From: Paracoccaceae bacterium
Lineage (GTDB): Bacteria; Pseudomonadota; Alphaproteobacteria; Rhodobacterales; Rhodobacteraceae
DNA length: 64,000 nucleotides
Direction of reading: 5' to 3'
Assembly (NCBI GenBank): GCA_012103375.1
Contig: WLWX01000001.1
Span: forward strand, 248,001-312,000
Position 1 is the stretch's first letter, and the number at the start of each line of letters is the position of its first letter. The translations under genes were made by a program, and so were the position numbers. Of the stretch, positions 10,560 to 19,240 are shown piece after piece. Below the pieces are notes generated by a model that was given only the letters and a program-made list of their open reading frames with translations, made no database searches and was not told where the DNA came from.

Positions 10560-11348
10560 CTAAAGATCGAAGGTCGCGAAGACCGGCGCGTGGTCCGAGG
10601 GTTTTTCCCACCCACGCGCCGCCCGCAACACGCGCGAGCCTGAGGCCGCGTTCGAGATATCCGGCGTCGCCCAGACATGATCCAGGCGCCGCCCCTTGTC
10701 GGCCCCGTCCCAATCCTTGGCGCGGTAGGACCACCAGGAATACAGATTGCCCTCGGGGATATCCTGCCGGGTGACATCGACCCAGGCCCCGGCATCCTGC
10801 GTTTGCCCCAATGCTTCAACCTCGACCGGCGTATGGCTGACGACCTTCAGCAGCTTCTTGTGATCCCAAACGTCATCTTCGCGCGGAGCGATGTTCAGAT
10901 CGCCCACCATTACCGACTTTTGCGGACGTTCCGCGTGGAACCAATCCCGCATTTCGGCAAGGTAATCCAGCTTTTGCCCGATTTTCTCATTCACGTCCCG
11001 GTCCGGCACATCGCCGCCTGCGGGCACATAAAAATTGTGGATCGTCAGGCCGTTTTCCAGCCGCCCGGCGATGTGGCGGGCGTGGTCCAACGCCGCGAAA
11101 TCATAGGCCCCGGCCTCGACCATCGGCAGGCGCGACAGGATCGCGACGCCGTTGTATCCTTTCTGACCGCGCGCAACCATATGGGTATAGCCCAGCACCT
11201 GAAACGCCTCGACCGGGATCTTGTCGACCGGGGACTTACACTCTTGCAGGCACAGCACATCGGGGGCTTCTTCGCCCAACAGCTTGCAGACAATCGGTTC
11301 GCGCAGGCGGACCGAATTGATGTTCCAGGTCGCAATCGTAATTGGCAT
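10560..11348 (-). CDS. xthA: exodeoxyribonuclease III
   Basis: The 262-residue AP endonuclease/3'-5' exonuclease acts in base-excision repair. Motifs of the exo/endo/phosphatase family are present: ATWNINSVR, LCLQE (metal Glu), YNGVAILS, VGDLNIAP (catalytic Asp and Asn) and the C-terminal SDHAPV (catalytic Asp-His). The length is normal. It is divergent from the MFS gene starting at 11452. Confidence 0.95.
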   Translation of the reverse strand: MPITIATWNINSVRLREPIVCKLLGEEAPDVLCLQECKSPVDKIPVEAFQVLGYTHMVARGQKGYNGVAILSRLPMVEAGAYDFAALDHARHIAGRLENGLTIHNFYVPAGGDVPDRDVNEKIGQKLDYLAEMRDWFHAERPQKSVMVGDLNIAPREDDVWDHKKLLKVVSHTPVEVEALGQTQDAGAWVDVTRQDIPEGNLYSWWSYRAKDWDGADKGRRLDHVWATPDISNAASGSRVLRAARGWEKPSDHAPVFATFDL

Positions 11349-11451
11349 TGGCAGGGGCTTTCTGTTGGATTGGCGTCAGAATACCCCCGCCGAGGTCGCG
11401 CCACAACCGAGGTTGTTTGACATCCTGCCAGCCGGGCGCGACATCTGGGAT

Positions 11452-12693
11452 ATGCTTCTGACCCGCAACCGCAACTATCGCTTGCTGTTCTCTGCCACCG
11501 CCGTTTCAAATCTGGGCGACGGGATATCCGCGCTGGCCTTTCCGTGGCTGGCCACGTTGCTGACCCGCGATCCTTTGCTGATTGGGCTGGTTGCCGCCGC
11601 TGGAAAGCTGCCGTGGTTGTTGTTCGCGATACCTGCCGGTGCCATCACCGACCGTGCGGATCGACGCGCCTTGATGGTGCGCGCAGATGTGTTCCGCCTG
11701 CTGCTGACTGTGGGCGTCATTGCCCTGATCCTGTCTACGCCTGCCTTGCCACTGGTGGGCAGTGCGCTGCCCTATATCCTTGCGCTGTCCGGTCTTGCCT
11801 TCCTGTTGGGTTCCGCCGAAGTCCTGCGCGACAATGCCGCCCAGACTGTGCTTCCCTCGATCGTGCCAAAGACCGACCTTGAAAACGCCAACGGCCAGTT
11901 GTGGAGTGTCGAACAGATCACCGGTCAGTTCATCGGCCCGCCGGTTGCAGGATTTCTGATCGCGCTGGCAATTCCCCTGCCCTTCGGCGTCGATGCGGTC
12001 ACATTCGCGCTGGCGGCCTGGCTGGTCTGGTGCATTGCCCTGCCCAAACGCCCACCGCGCACCGCGACGACCAGCTTGCGGGCTGAAATGGCCGAGGGCT
12101 GGGCCTGGATGAAAGCGCACCCGCTGATCCTGCAACTGGCGTTGATGCTGGGCATCGTCAACTTTGTGTCGATCATGGGGCTCACGATTCTCGTGCTTTA
12201 TTCGCAGGAAATCCTTGGGCTTGGCGCGGCAGGCCATGGCATTCTGCTGACAGCGGGTGCGGCTGGTGGCGTTGTCGGCGGTCTGATCTGTCCGCCGCTC
12301 ATCAAGCGGCTTGGGACGCAGCGGGGCATCTGGCTGGCGATGGCACTGTTCCCGTTGCCCTTCGTTACAATGTGGCTGACCAGCAACCCGTGGATTGTCG
12401 CCATCGCCCTGTTTGTCGAGATGATTGGCGCGCTGCAATGGAACGTCATCACCGTCTCGCTGCGCCAGCGGGTGATCCCGGATGAGTTGTTGGGCCGGGT
12501 CAACAGCCTTTACCGTTTCTTCGGTTGGGGCGCGATGCCGCTGGGTGCTTTCGCAGGCGGCGCGCTGGTCGCGCTTTTAGAGCCCGGTTTCGGGCGCGAG
12601 GCGGCCCTGCGCGGCGTCTACCTGATTGCAGCCCTCGGGATGGGGGCGATGTTTGCCTATGGGTTGGCGCGTTTGCGTCTGCCCGCCTCCTGA
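11452..12693 (+). CDS. MFS exporter (MFS_3/enterobactin-exporter type)
   Basis: The 413-residue integral membrane protein has about 12 membrane segments. It starts NRNYRLLFSATAVSNLGDGISALAFPWLA and has the DRADRRALM loop typical of MFS antiporters and drug or siderophore exporters. The ATG at 11452 is preferred because homology begins there; the frame extends upstream to 11221 over the xthA region. A ribosome site is weak (GGGA). Substrate unknown. Confidence 0.85.
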   Translation: MLLTRNRNYRLLFSATAVSNLGDGISALAFPWLATLLTRDPLLIGLVAAAGKLPWLLFAIPAGAITDRADRRALMVRADVFRLLLTVGVIALILSTPALPLVGSALPYILALSGLAFLLGSAEVLRDNAAQTVLPSIVPKTDLENANGQLWSVEQITGQFIGPPVAGFLIALAIPLPFGVDAVTFALAAWLVWCIALPKRPPRTATTSLRAEMAEGWAWMKAHPLILQLALMLGIVNFVSIMGLTILVLYSQEILGLGAAGHGILLTAGAAGGVVGGLICPPLIKRLGTQRGIWLAMALFPLPFVTMWLTSNPWIVAIALFVEMIGALQWNVITVSLRQRVIPDELLGRVNSLYRFFGWGAMPLGAFAGGALVALLEPGFGREAALRGVYLIAALGMGAMFAYGLARLRLPAS

Positions 12694-12695
12694 GC

Positions 12696-12775
12696 AAAAA
12701 AAATGCCCGGCACAATGGCCGGGCAAGTCCAACAGGGAGGATCCATGCCATTGCCCGGGCACAGTCTTCGGGTCG
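12696..12775 (-). ncRNA. candidate 3'-UTR small RNA with terminator, unit A
   Basis: On the minus strand a palindrome (12752-12761) is followed by CCTCCCTGTTGGACT (12726-12740). After that comes an 8-bp GC terminator stem (12718-12725 with 12704-12711) and eight T. The same order, with the same CCTCCCTGTTGGACT segment, occurs at 13766-13836. The unit lies 70-150 nt downstream of the VOC gene. The CCUCCC stretch could pair with Shine-Dalgarno sequences. The terminator is certain; the processed RNA is inference. Confidence 0.6.
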
Positions 12776-12846
12776 TCTGAGTCTTCATAGAACAGCGAAT
12801 CGTTCCGATTTGATGAACTTTCTGCGGCAATCTTGTGATAATTGCC

Positions 12847-13227
12847 TCAGTCGTACTGCACGGCCTCGTACTCGATCCCGTCTGTATCGTGGAAATAGAA
12901 GCGGCGACCGGGTTCGTAATCCGCATGGGAATGTGTCTCCAACCCCTCGGCTTTGACGCGGGCTTCGGTTGCATCCAGATCGTCCACGACAACGCCGACA
13001 TGGTTCAGGCCCGACAGCGTCCAATAGCTGCGCGGTTTCGCGGCAGGGTCGGACCCCGACGCATAAAGCGCCAGATACGTTTCCTCAGGTCCGACATGGA
13101 GCGAAGTTCCGTTGTGGATCGAATCCCCCTGCCAGCGGATTTTCCACCCGAACACCCGGTCCAGCATCGCGGCTGTCGCATGGGGGTCGGTGACTGTGTA
13201 GTTCACATGTTCCAATCGTGCGGCCAT
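12847..13227 (-). CDS. VOC/glyoxalase family protein under SoxR control
   Basis: The 126-residue protein has two beta-alpha-beta-beta-beta modules of the vicinal-oxygen-chelate fold (LEHVNYTVTDPHATAAMLDRVFGWKI, LNHVGVVVDDLDATEARVKAEG, FYFHDTDGIEYEAVQYD). His near residue 5, His near 73 and the final Glu could bind metal. ATG 13227 is chosen because the fold starts there. The gene is divergent from soxR and its promoter contains a perfect SoxR box, so it should be induced by redox-cycling compounds. It may detoxify a quinone-like or electrophilic compound; the reaction is unknown. Confidence 0.88.
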   Translation of the reverse strand: MAARLEHVNYTVTDPHATAAMLDRVFGWKIRWQGDSIHNGTSLHVGPEETYLALYASGSDPAAKPRSYWTLSGLNHVGVVVDDLDATEARVKAEGLETHSHADYEPGRRFYFHDTDGIEYEAVQYD

Positions 13228-13263
13228 GGCCTTTTTCCTTTGTATTGCATTTCTGATTTGCTC

Positions 13264-13294
13264 TTTGTAATTCCTCAACCTAACTTGAGGTCAA
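13264..13294 (-). promoter_or_regulatory. SoxR box inside a 19-bp-spacer promoter
   Basis: The near-perfect palindrome CCTCAACCTAACTTGAGG (13273-13290) matches the known SoxR operator. On the minus strand TTGACC (13289-13294) and TACAAA (13264-13269) are separated by 19 bp, the overlong spacing that MerR-family activators correct by DNA distortion. The site lies between the VOC gene and soxR and points at the VOC gene. Confidence 0.93.
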
Positions 13295-13318
13295 CAGTTT
13301 TTTTCGAAAGATATCAAC

Positions 13319-13765
13319 ATGGCAGAGATCACAATCGGCGCAATGGCGCGCCGCACCGGGCTGGCGGTTTCGGCTATACGGTATTACGAATCCCAAAGTC
13401 TAATCGCACCCAACCGCAATGCCGGCGGGCAGCGCCGGTATCCGAAATCCGACATCCGCCGCCTGTCCTTCGTGATCATCGCGCAAAAGCTGGGTTTCAC
13501 CCTGACGCAGATACGTGAGGTGCTGACCCGCCTGCCCGAAGCGCGCACCCCGACCGAGGCGGATTGGGAGCGCATTGCCAAAGCTTTCCGGGCCGACCTC
13601 GACGCGAAGATTGACACGCTGACCCGTCTGCGTGACGACTTTGGTGGCTGCATCGGCTGCGGGTGCCTGTCGATGAAACGCTGTGCGCTGTTCAATCCCG
13701 CCGACCAGGCCGCCGCCAAAGGCCCCGGGCCGCGGTATCTTTTGGGTGACAGGCCGGAAACATGA
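13319..13765 (+). CDS. soxR: redox-sensitive transcriptional activator SoxR
   Basis: The 148-residue MerR-family protein has an N-terminal winged HTH (IGAMARRTGLAVSAIRYYESQ), a dimerisation helix, and the [2Fe-2S] ligand motif C-x2-C-x-C-x5-C at Cys111, 114, 116 and 122. The cluster senses redox-active compounds. Its own start is 29 bp from the SoxR box, so it may autoregulate. The length fits the family. No soxS gene is nearby, as usual outside enterics. Confidence 0.96.
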   Translation: MAEITIGAMARRTGLAVSAIRYYESQSLIAPNRNAGGQRRYPKSDIRRLSFVIIAQKLGFTLTQIREVLTRLPEARTPTEADWERIAKAFRADLDAKIDTLTRLRDDFGGCIGCGCLSMKRCALFNPADQAAAKGPGPRYLLGDRPET

Positions 13766-13836
13766 CAAAAAAAGGCCCGGCGCTAAGGCCGGGCCAGTCC
13801 AACAGGGAGGGTCTGCGTCGTAACCCGGACGCAGGG
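13766..13836 (-). ncRNA. candidate 3'-UTR small RNA with terminator, unit B
   Basis: On the minus strand a 7-bp hairpin (13828-13834 with 13813-13819) is followed by CCTCCCTGTTGGACT (13796-13810). A GC terminator stem (13788-13795 with 13774-13781) and seven T complete it. It begins 12 nt after the stop of the response-regulator gene. It is a paralogue of unit A at 12696. The terminator is secure; action as an anti-Shine-Dalgarno RNA is inferred from the CCUCCC segment. Confidence 0.65.
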
Positions 13837-13846
13837 CGGGAACGTG

Positions 13847-14533
13847 TCAGGCGACGAGGCGGTAACCGCCACTTTCCGTAACCAGAAGTCGTGCATTCGA
13901 CGGATCGGGTTCAATCTTCTGGCGCAGCCGATAGATGTGCGTTTCCAGCGTATGCGTCGTCACCCCGGCGTTATAGCCCCAGACCTCGTGCAGCAGGATA
14001 TCGCGGGCGACCACGCCTTCCGTCGCCCGATAGAGGAACTTGAGAATGTTCGTCTCTTTCTCGGTCAGCCGGATTTTCTTTTCTTCCTCATCCACCAGCA
14101 TCTTCTGCGCGGGCTTGAACGTATACGGCCCAAGCTGGAATACCGCATCCTCGGATTGTTCGTGCTGGCGCAGTTGCGCGCGGATGCGGGCCAGAAGAAC
14201 CGGGAATTTGAAGGGCTTGGAGACGTAATCGTTCGCGCCGGCATCCAGACCCAGGATCGTATCAGCGTCAGAATCATGGCCCGTCAGCATCAGAACCGGG
14301 CATTTCACCCCGCCTTTGCGCATCAGGCGGCAAAGCTCGCGCCCGTCGGTGTCGGGCAGACCGACGTCAAGGATCACCAGATCATAAAGCGCCGCCTTGG
14401 CCTTCACCATTGCATCGGCCCCGTCGACGGCTTCGAACACATCGAAGTCCTCGGTCATGACCAACTGTTCGCTCAGCGCTTCGCGAAGATCATCATCATC
14501 ATCGACCAGCAGAATTTTTTTCAGGTTCGCCAT
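13847..14533 (-). CDS. OmpR-family response regulator (CenR-like)
   Basis: The 228-residue protein has a receiver domain (ILLVDDDDDL acidic patch, LVILDVGLP with phospho-acceptor Asp, TGHDSD, SKPF Lys) and a C-terminal winged helix (TEKETNILKFLY, HEVWGYNAGVTTHTLETHIYRLRQKIE). The sequence is close to the alphaproteobacterial CenR-type regulators that control envelope functions, but this is from memory of the family. No histidine kinase is adjacent. GGAGGG precedes the ATG. The 3' UTR carries unit B. Confidence 0.88.
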   Translation of the reverse strand: MANLKKILLVDDDDDLREALSEQLVMTEDFDVFEAVDGADAMVKAKAALYDLVILDVGLPDTDGRELCRLMRKGGVKCPVLMLTGHDSDADTILGLDAGANDYVSKPFKFPVLLARIRAQLRQHEQSEDAVFQLGPYTFKPAQKMLVDEEEKKIRLTEKETNILKFLYRATEGVVARDILLHEVWGYNAGVTTHTLETHIYRLRQKIEPDPSNARLLVTESGGYRLVA

Positions 14534-14712
14534 CTCGCCCTCCGGGAGTTTCCGCCTTGATGTCCCTACAGATGCGGTGAAGGTGCGGTCAGGGCAAGAT
14601 TTGTGGCAAACCTCTCACGCGGACGTGTCGCGAGCGCGGGTTTTGTTTCAATTCACCCCCTCAAAGCGCTATTGCAGCGCCACGACATGTAACGAAACGC
14701 CCGAGGGGGACC

Positions 14713-15789
14713 ATGGGCCTGTCACTGAACTCTGCCGAACGTCTGGCCCGTGCGCGCACCGATTTGCGCGCCGGGGTGCCGGTTGTGTTGCAGGATGATG
14801 GCGGGGCATCCCTGATTCTGGCGGCGGAAACTGCAAGTGTGGATCGGCTGGCTGCACTTCGCGCGGCGGGTCAGACGGTTCTGGCGATCACCGAACGGCG
14901 CGCCACGACGCTGAAGGCGCGTGCATATGACCGCGATCTGGCGCGGATTGCGTTGCCATCGGATGCGGATGTCGCCTGGGTTCGGGCCATGGCCGACCCG
15001 GCATCGGACCTAAGCCACCCGATGAAAGGCCCGTTTACCAGCCTACGCGACAGCCCGGCCAAGGTTCATCGCGCGGCGATCCGTCTGGCAAAGTCGGCGC
15101 ATCTTCTGCCGGCGGTTCTGGTCGCCCCGCTGGCCGATCCTGCGGCTGCGTCAGAATTGACGTCACTTTCGCCAGACGACCTGGCCGCGTTGAGTGCACC
15201 CGAAGCGCTGTCCCAGATCGCCGCGGGGCGCGTCCCGCTTGTCGTGTCGGACGCCGGGCGGGTCCATGTGTTCCGCCCCGCTGACGGGGGCGAAGAACAT
15301 TACGCCGTCGAAATCGGCGCACCGGATCGGGACGGTCCGGTCCTGACACGGCTGCATTCAGCCTGCTTTACCGGCGATGTGCTTGGATCGCTCAAATGCG
15401 ACTGTGGTTCGCAGCTGAAGGCTGCCTTGCGCGCGATGGGGGACCAGGGCGCCGGTGTATTGCTGTACCTCAACCAGGAAGGGCGCGGTATCGGGCTGGC
15501 CAACAAGATGCGTGCCTATGCGCTTCAGGATCAGGGGTTTGATACGGTCGAGGCGAACCATCGCCTGGGCTTTGAAGATGACGAACGCGATTTCCGCATC
15601 GGCGCGTCGCTTCTGCGTGCGCTTGGGTTTTCAAGCGCGCGTCTTATGACCAACAACCCGGCCAAAGTCGAACGCCTGCGCTCCTGCGGCATAAATGTGG
15701 TCGAACGGGTGCCATTGGCTGTAGGGCGAACCAGTGACAACACCGACTATCTGGATGTGAAAGCGAAAAAGTCCGGGCATATTTTATGA
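14713..15789 (+). CDS. ribA: GTP cyclohydrolase II with degenerate N-terminal DHBP-synthase-like domain
   Basis: The 358-residue protein begins riboflavin synthesis by converting GTP to the diaminopyrimidine intermediate. The C-terminal GCH-II domain has zinc ligands Cys218, Cys229 and Cys231 (HSACFTGDVLGSLKCDCG), the LNQEGRGIGLANK motif and the MTNNPAKV motif. The N-terminal 190 residues resemble a DHBP synthase lacking its catalytic signature, as in many alphaproteobacterial RibA proteins. The stop overlaps the start of the YkuD gene by 4 bp. Confidence 0.95.
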   Translation: MGLSLNSAERLARARTDLRAGVPVVLQDDGGASLILAAETASVDRLAALRAAGQTVLAITERRATTLKARAYDRDLARIALPSDADVAWVRAMADPASDLSHPMKGPFTSLRDSPAKVHRAAIRLAKSAHLLPAVLVAPLADPAAASELTSLSPDDLAALSAPEALSQIAAGRVPLVVSDAGRVHVFRPADGGEEHYAVEIGAPDRDGPVLTRLHSACFTGDVLGSLKCDCGSQLKAALRAMGDQGAGVLLYLNQEGRGIGLANKMRAYALQDQGFDTVEANHRLGFEDDERDFRIGASLLRALGFSSARLMTNNPAKVERLRSCGINVVERVPLAVGRTSDNTDYLDVKAKKSGHIL

Positions 15790-16517
15790 GGTCGACTGAT
15801 CTGGTCGTCACACGCTTGGGTGCGCGGTTTCGCGGCCGCCGCTTGCCCTGCGCCATTGGGCGCGGCGGGATGAGCGGTTCCAAATCCGAAGGCGACGGCG
15901 CAACCCCGGTCGGCGTCTGGCGGATCGTCGGCGCGAAATACCGCGCCGATCGCGTGTGGTGCAGGGCCGACACCGCTTTCCCGCTTTCCCCGATCAGCCC
16001 GGGTGATATTTGGTCAGACGATCCAGCGGATCCGGCCTATAACCACGGCCTGCGCGCGCCCGGCCACCGATTTTCACACGAACGAATGCGCCGGGGCGAC
16101 CGGCTTTATGATCTGGTCCTTATGACGGACTACAACTGGCCGATTGTGTTGAAAAACTCCGTTTTAGGGCCTGAACGATGATTTTTCTTTCCATGCAGCC
16201 CGATCCTAAATTTTTGGCGCGGGGGTCGGCCCAAATCGCCTACATGCGCTCACGCGCAGCCATGCGCTGTCTCGTGGTCAAAGCTTTCCGACTATTTCGC
16301 TTCATAGGTTTTCGCAAGAAATCCGCGACGCTCTGATTTCGGAGTTTTTCAACACAATCGGCCGAATGCGAAACCTGGCGCCGGCTCTGCCATTTTCCTG
16401 CACCGCTGGCGCAAACCCCGCCACCCGACCGAAGGCTGTGTGGCATTCGCACCGAAAGACCTGCGCTGGATCGCCCAGAACTGGACGCGAACCTCTCGCC
16501 TGATTGTGCGCGGTTAG
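15786..16517 (+). pseudogene. L,D-transpeptidase (YkuD family), split by MITE
   Basis: The 5' part encodes VVTRLGARFRGRRLPCAIGRGGM...GATPVGVW up to MTDYNW. After the MITE at 16142-16359 the frame continues PNAKPGAGSAIFLHRWRKPRHPTEGCVAF and ends LIVRG. Excision of 222 bp (element plus GGCC) restores a 169-residue protein with the catalytic His and Cys of the H...PTEGC motif, both downstream of the insertion. The gene overlaps ribA by 4 bp and its end overlaps convergent yggS by 4 bp. The native enzyme would cross-link peptidoglycan; the present gene cannot make the catalytic part because a stop occurs inside the element. Confidence 0.93.
16142..16359 (-). mobile_element. 218-bp MITE, copy 2 (in YkuD gene)
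   Basis: Same 20-bp perfect terminal repeats and same length as the other three copies, in inverse orientation to copies 1 and 3. The target duplication is GGCC (16138-16141 and 16360-16363). Confidence 0.95.
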
Positions 16518-17161
16518 TCCCGCGCGCCGAAGATCGCTGAACCGACACGAACATGCGTCGCCCCGCAGGCAATCGCGACTTCGAAATCTCCGCTCATCCC
16601 CATCGACAGGCAGGCGAGCCCGTTGCGCGCGGCCATGTCGGACAGCATGTGAAAATGCGGTTTCGGATCTTCATTGGCCGGCGGAATGCACATCAGCCCC
16701 TGAACCGGCAGGTTCAGGTCGCGGCATTGATCAACGAAATTGTCCGTGTCCATTGGCAGGATACCGGCCTTCTGAGGTTCCGCCCCGGTGTTCACCTGGA
16801 CGAACACATCCGGACAGGTGCCCATTTCATCGGCCAGCCGGGCAATGGTCCTGGCCAGTTTCGGACGATCAACCGAGTGTATTGCATGGAACATCGCCAT
16901 TGCCTGACGCGCCTTGTTTGTCTGAAGCGGACCGATCAGATGCAGTTCCAGATCATCGCGCCCACCGCCAAGCTGTTCCCAACGCCCCTGCGCCTCCTGC
17001 ACGCGATTTTCGCCAAACACACGCTGCCCGGCCTCAAGCACCACACGAACCCGATCCTCCGGCTGCATTTTTGACACCGCGATCAGCGTGACCGCATCCG
17101 CAGGCCGCCCACTGGCAATGGCAGCCGCTTCGATCCGGCCTTTGATATCGCCCAAAGACAT
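16514..17161 (-). CDS. yggS: YggS family PLP homeostasis protein
   Basis: The 215-residue protein is a non-enzymatic PLP-binding TIM barrel: VTLIAVSKMQP (PLP Lys), GENRVQEA, HLIGPLQTNKA, VQVNTGAEPQKAG and LSMGMSGDFEVAIACGATHVRVGSAIFG are all family signatures. It controls free PLP and amino-acid pools. ATG 17161 is chosen at the start of homology. It lies convergent to the broken YkuD gene. Confidence 0.95.
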   Translation of the reverse strand: MSLGDIKGRIEAAAIASGRPADAVTLIAVSKMQPEDRVRVVLEAGQRVFGENRVQEAQGRWEQLGGGRDDLELHLIGPLQTNKARQAMAMFHAIHSVDRPKLARTIARLADEMGTCPDVFVQVNTGAEPQKAGILPMDTDNFVDQCRDLNLPVQGLMCIPPANEDPKPHFHMLSDMAARNGLACLSMGMSGDFEVAIACGATHVRVGSAIFGARD

Positions 17162-17266
17162 GCCCCACCCCCTCTGACGGTTCCGCAGCTTTGTTACCCG
17201 CAAGCGCCGCCCGATGAAAAGCGCGCAAGCCCGGTTTCAGTTTTCGTAACAATACTGGAAATGACC

Positions 17267-17340
17267 TGGAGCGGGCGGCGGGAATCGAACCCGCATCTTC
17301 AGATTGGAAATCTGAGGTCTTACCATTACACAACGCCCGC
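17267..17340 (-). tRNA. tRNA-Gly (TCC anticodon)
   Basis: The minus strand gives a full cloverleaf with acceptor GCGGGCG pairing, D-arm, anticodon loop with UCC, T-loop GGTTCGATTCC and an encoded CCA end. Length is 74 nt with CCA. Confidence 0.96.
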
Positions 17341-17965
17341 GAAGCGAGTTAGGGGCTATTTCATTGGCTTTCAGGGGTCAAGCATGATGTCTAGATTGCC
17401 TTGCGCTTGTCACTCGAAGAAAACATTAGAAGACTGTTGAAAGCCCAGCCCCAGCAGAGCCCAGTGTTGGCAGGTTCATCAATCGCAACCTTCCAGACTG
17501 ACGCCAACGGCCGATTGTGTTGAAAAACTCCGAAATCAGAGCGTCGCGGATTTCTTGCGAAAACCTATGAAGCGAAATAGTCGGAAAGCTTTGACCACGA
17601 GACAGCGCATGGCTGCGCGTGAGCGCATGTAGGCGATTTGGGCCGACCCCCGCGCCAAAAATTTAGGATCGGGCTGCATGGAAAGAAAAATCATCGTTCA
17701 GGCCCTAAAACGGAGTTTTTCAACACAATCGGCCCGAACCAGCCATTCATCGTGTCAGACTACGCCGCAGTGCAGCTTCACCGAACCGGCCATTCGCTGC
17801 GCCCGCGAGATCGCAGCGTGACCCGATGACTGGATCGCGCGACTCAACAGACATGAATGGCGGTAATGAACGTGCGGGTGGGATTTGGGCCTACCAATGC
17901 CGGTTCGTGACGCCATTGTCGTTATGGCGTTCGTCCAATTCAGCACCGACCCCAACGTTCTCGTG
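17341..17965. other. gene-free scar region containing MITE copy 3
   Basis: About 625 bp between tRNA-Gly and the truncated sulP hold the 218-bp MITE at 17513-17730 and roughly 400 bp in which no convincing gene, hairpin or family match is seen. Together with the sulP remnant it looks like a degraded insertion zone between two tRNA genes. Confidence 0.6.
17513..17730 (+). mobile_element. 218-bp MITE, copy 3 (intergenic)
   Basis: Same sequence and orientation as copy 1. Target duplication GGCC at 17509-17512 and 17731-17734. It is the only one of the four copies outside a gene. Confidence 0.95.
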
Positions 17966-18868
17966 CTAACCCGTCGATATTGGGTGCATACTCTTGAGCG
18001 CCTGATCTGCTTGGTATTGGCTCAGGAAGACCTTGCCTGACAGATGCTCAAGAAAGTCAGAGCGGTGTAGGCGATCCAGAACTGGTCCCTTCACTTCGCT
18101 AAGATGAAGGTGAAGTCCAGCGTCTTTAAGTCGGTGGTCGATTTGCTCGAGGCTTTCCAGCGCCGAAGCATCGATGAAGTTTACAGCAGAGCACATCAGT
18201 ACGACCTCACGGATTGATGGGTCCAGAGAAACAGCATCATTGATGGTGTCCTCCAAGAAGCGAGCGTTCGGGAAATAAAGACTCTCATCGATCCTGATCG
18301 ACAAGACGCCCGGTGTCGTCTCTACCGTATGGCGCCTGACGTTTCGATAATGCTCTGTCCCAGGAACCTTTCCGACAACGGCAAAGTGCGGTCGCGATGT
18401 TCGCTTCAGGTGAAGTGCAAGCGAGGACAAGACCCCAATCGCGATACCAATTTCTACACCCAATGCCAGAGTTCCAAGAATTGTCCCGAGCATGGCTGTG
18501 AAATCGGCCTTCGAGTAGGTCCACGTTCGCTTGATTGTCTCCAGATCAATGAGTGACAGAACGGCGACGATGATGGTCGCGGCGAGCGTGGCTTTGGGTA
18601 GGAAGAACAGGAGCGGGGTCAGAAACAGGGTCGCGAACGCGATGCCTATGGCGGTGAAGGCGCCTGCTGCTGGTGTCCGTGCGCCGGCGTCGAAGTTCAC
18701 GACAGACCGGGAGAACCCCCCGGTGACCGGGAAACCACCGGAAACGGCTGCGCCAACGTTCGAGGCACCAAGAGCGACGAGCTCCTGATCGGGGTCGATG
18801 CGCTCGCGGCGCTTTGCAGCAAGCGTTTGGGCAACGGAGATGGTTTCAACATAGGCGGCTCCACCATA
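17966..18868 (-). pseudogene. SulP-family anion transporter, 5'-truncated
   Basis: The minus-strand frame from about 18868 to 17966 encodes the second half of a SulP transporter: YVETISVAQTLAAKRR, SGGFPVTGGFSRSVVNFDAGA, further membrane helices, and a C-terminal STAS domain (GVLSIRIDESLYFPNARFLED, LMCSAVNFIDASALESLE). The family is about 550-600 residues; only about 300 codons remain. An in-frame TGA at 18869-18871 lies where homology ends, so roughly 270 N-terminal residues are gone. There is no start or promoter to match. It probably once imported sulfate or bicarbonate. Confidence 0.85.
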
Positions 18869-19031
18869 TCAGGTGCACGCGTCGCACGCGAATCTGATGC
18901 TCGTTTCGCAGTGGCATCAGTCACATTGATGAACATAGCGAACCGTCGCAAAGCAGAGCGATTAAAGAGACTAAAAAGAGACTAAAGTCGAGCCTCGGGC
19001 GTCAAATAGTTTGCTAAGTCATTGATTTCAG

Positions 19032-19107
19032 TGGTGAGCCGTGCAGGATTCGAACCTGCGACCCACTGATTAAAAGTCAGTTGCTCTACCAACTGAGCTA
19101 ACGGCCC
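19032..19107 (-). tRNA. tRNA-Lys (TTT anticodon)
   Basis: The minus strand reads GGGCCGTTAGCTCAGTTGG at the 5' end, anticodon loop CTTTTAA with UUU, T-loop GGTTCGAATCC and an encoded CCA. Length is 76 nt with CCA. The 165 bp between it and the sulP remnant show no gene. Confidence 0.97.
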
Positions 19108-19240
19108 ACTCGGCCCGACGACCTATCGTTGCGTCTTTCACCCGTCAACCCTGTATTCGGTGTGAATTCCGTTGGTTCCCGGGTGTGCGGGTGGGGTGGT
19201 GGGCTTTGCAAGGCAGCACGCAGGGAGTATATGCGCAATT

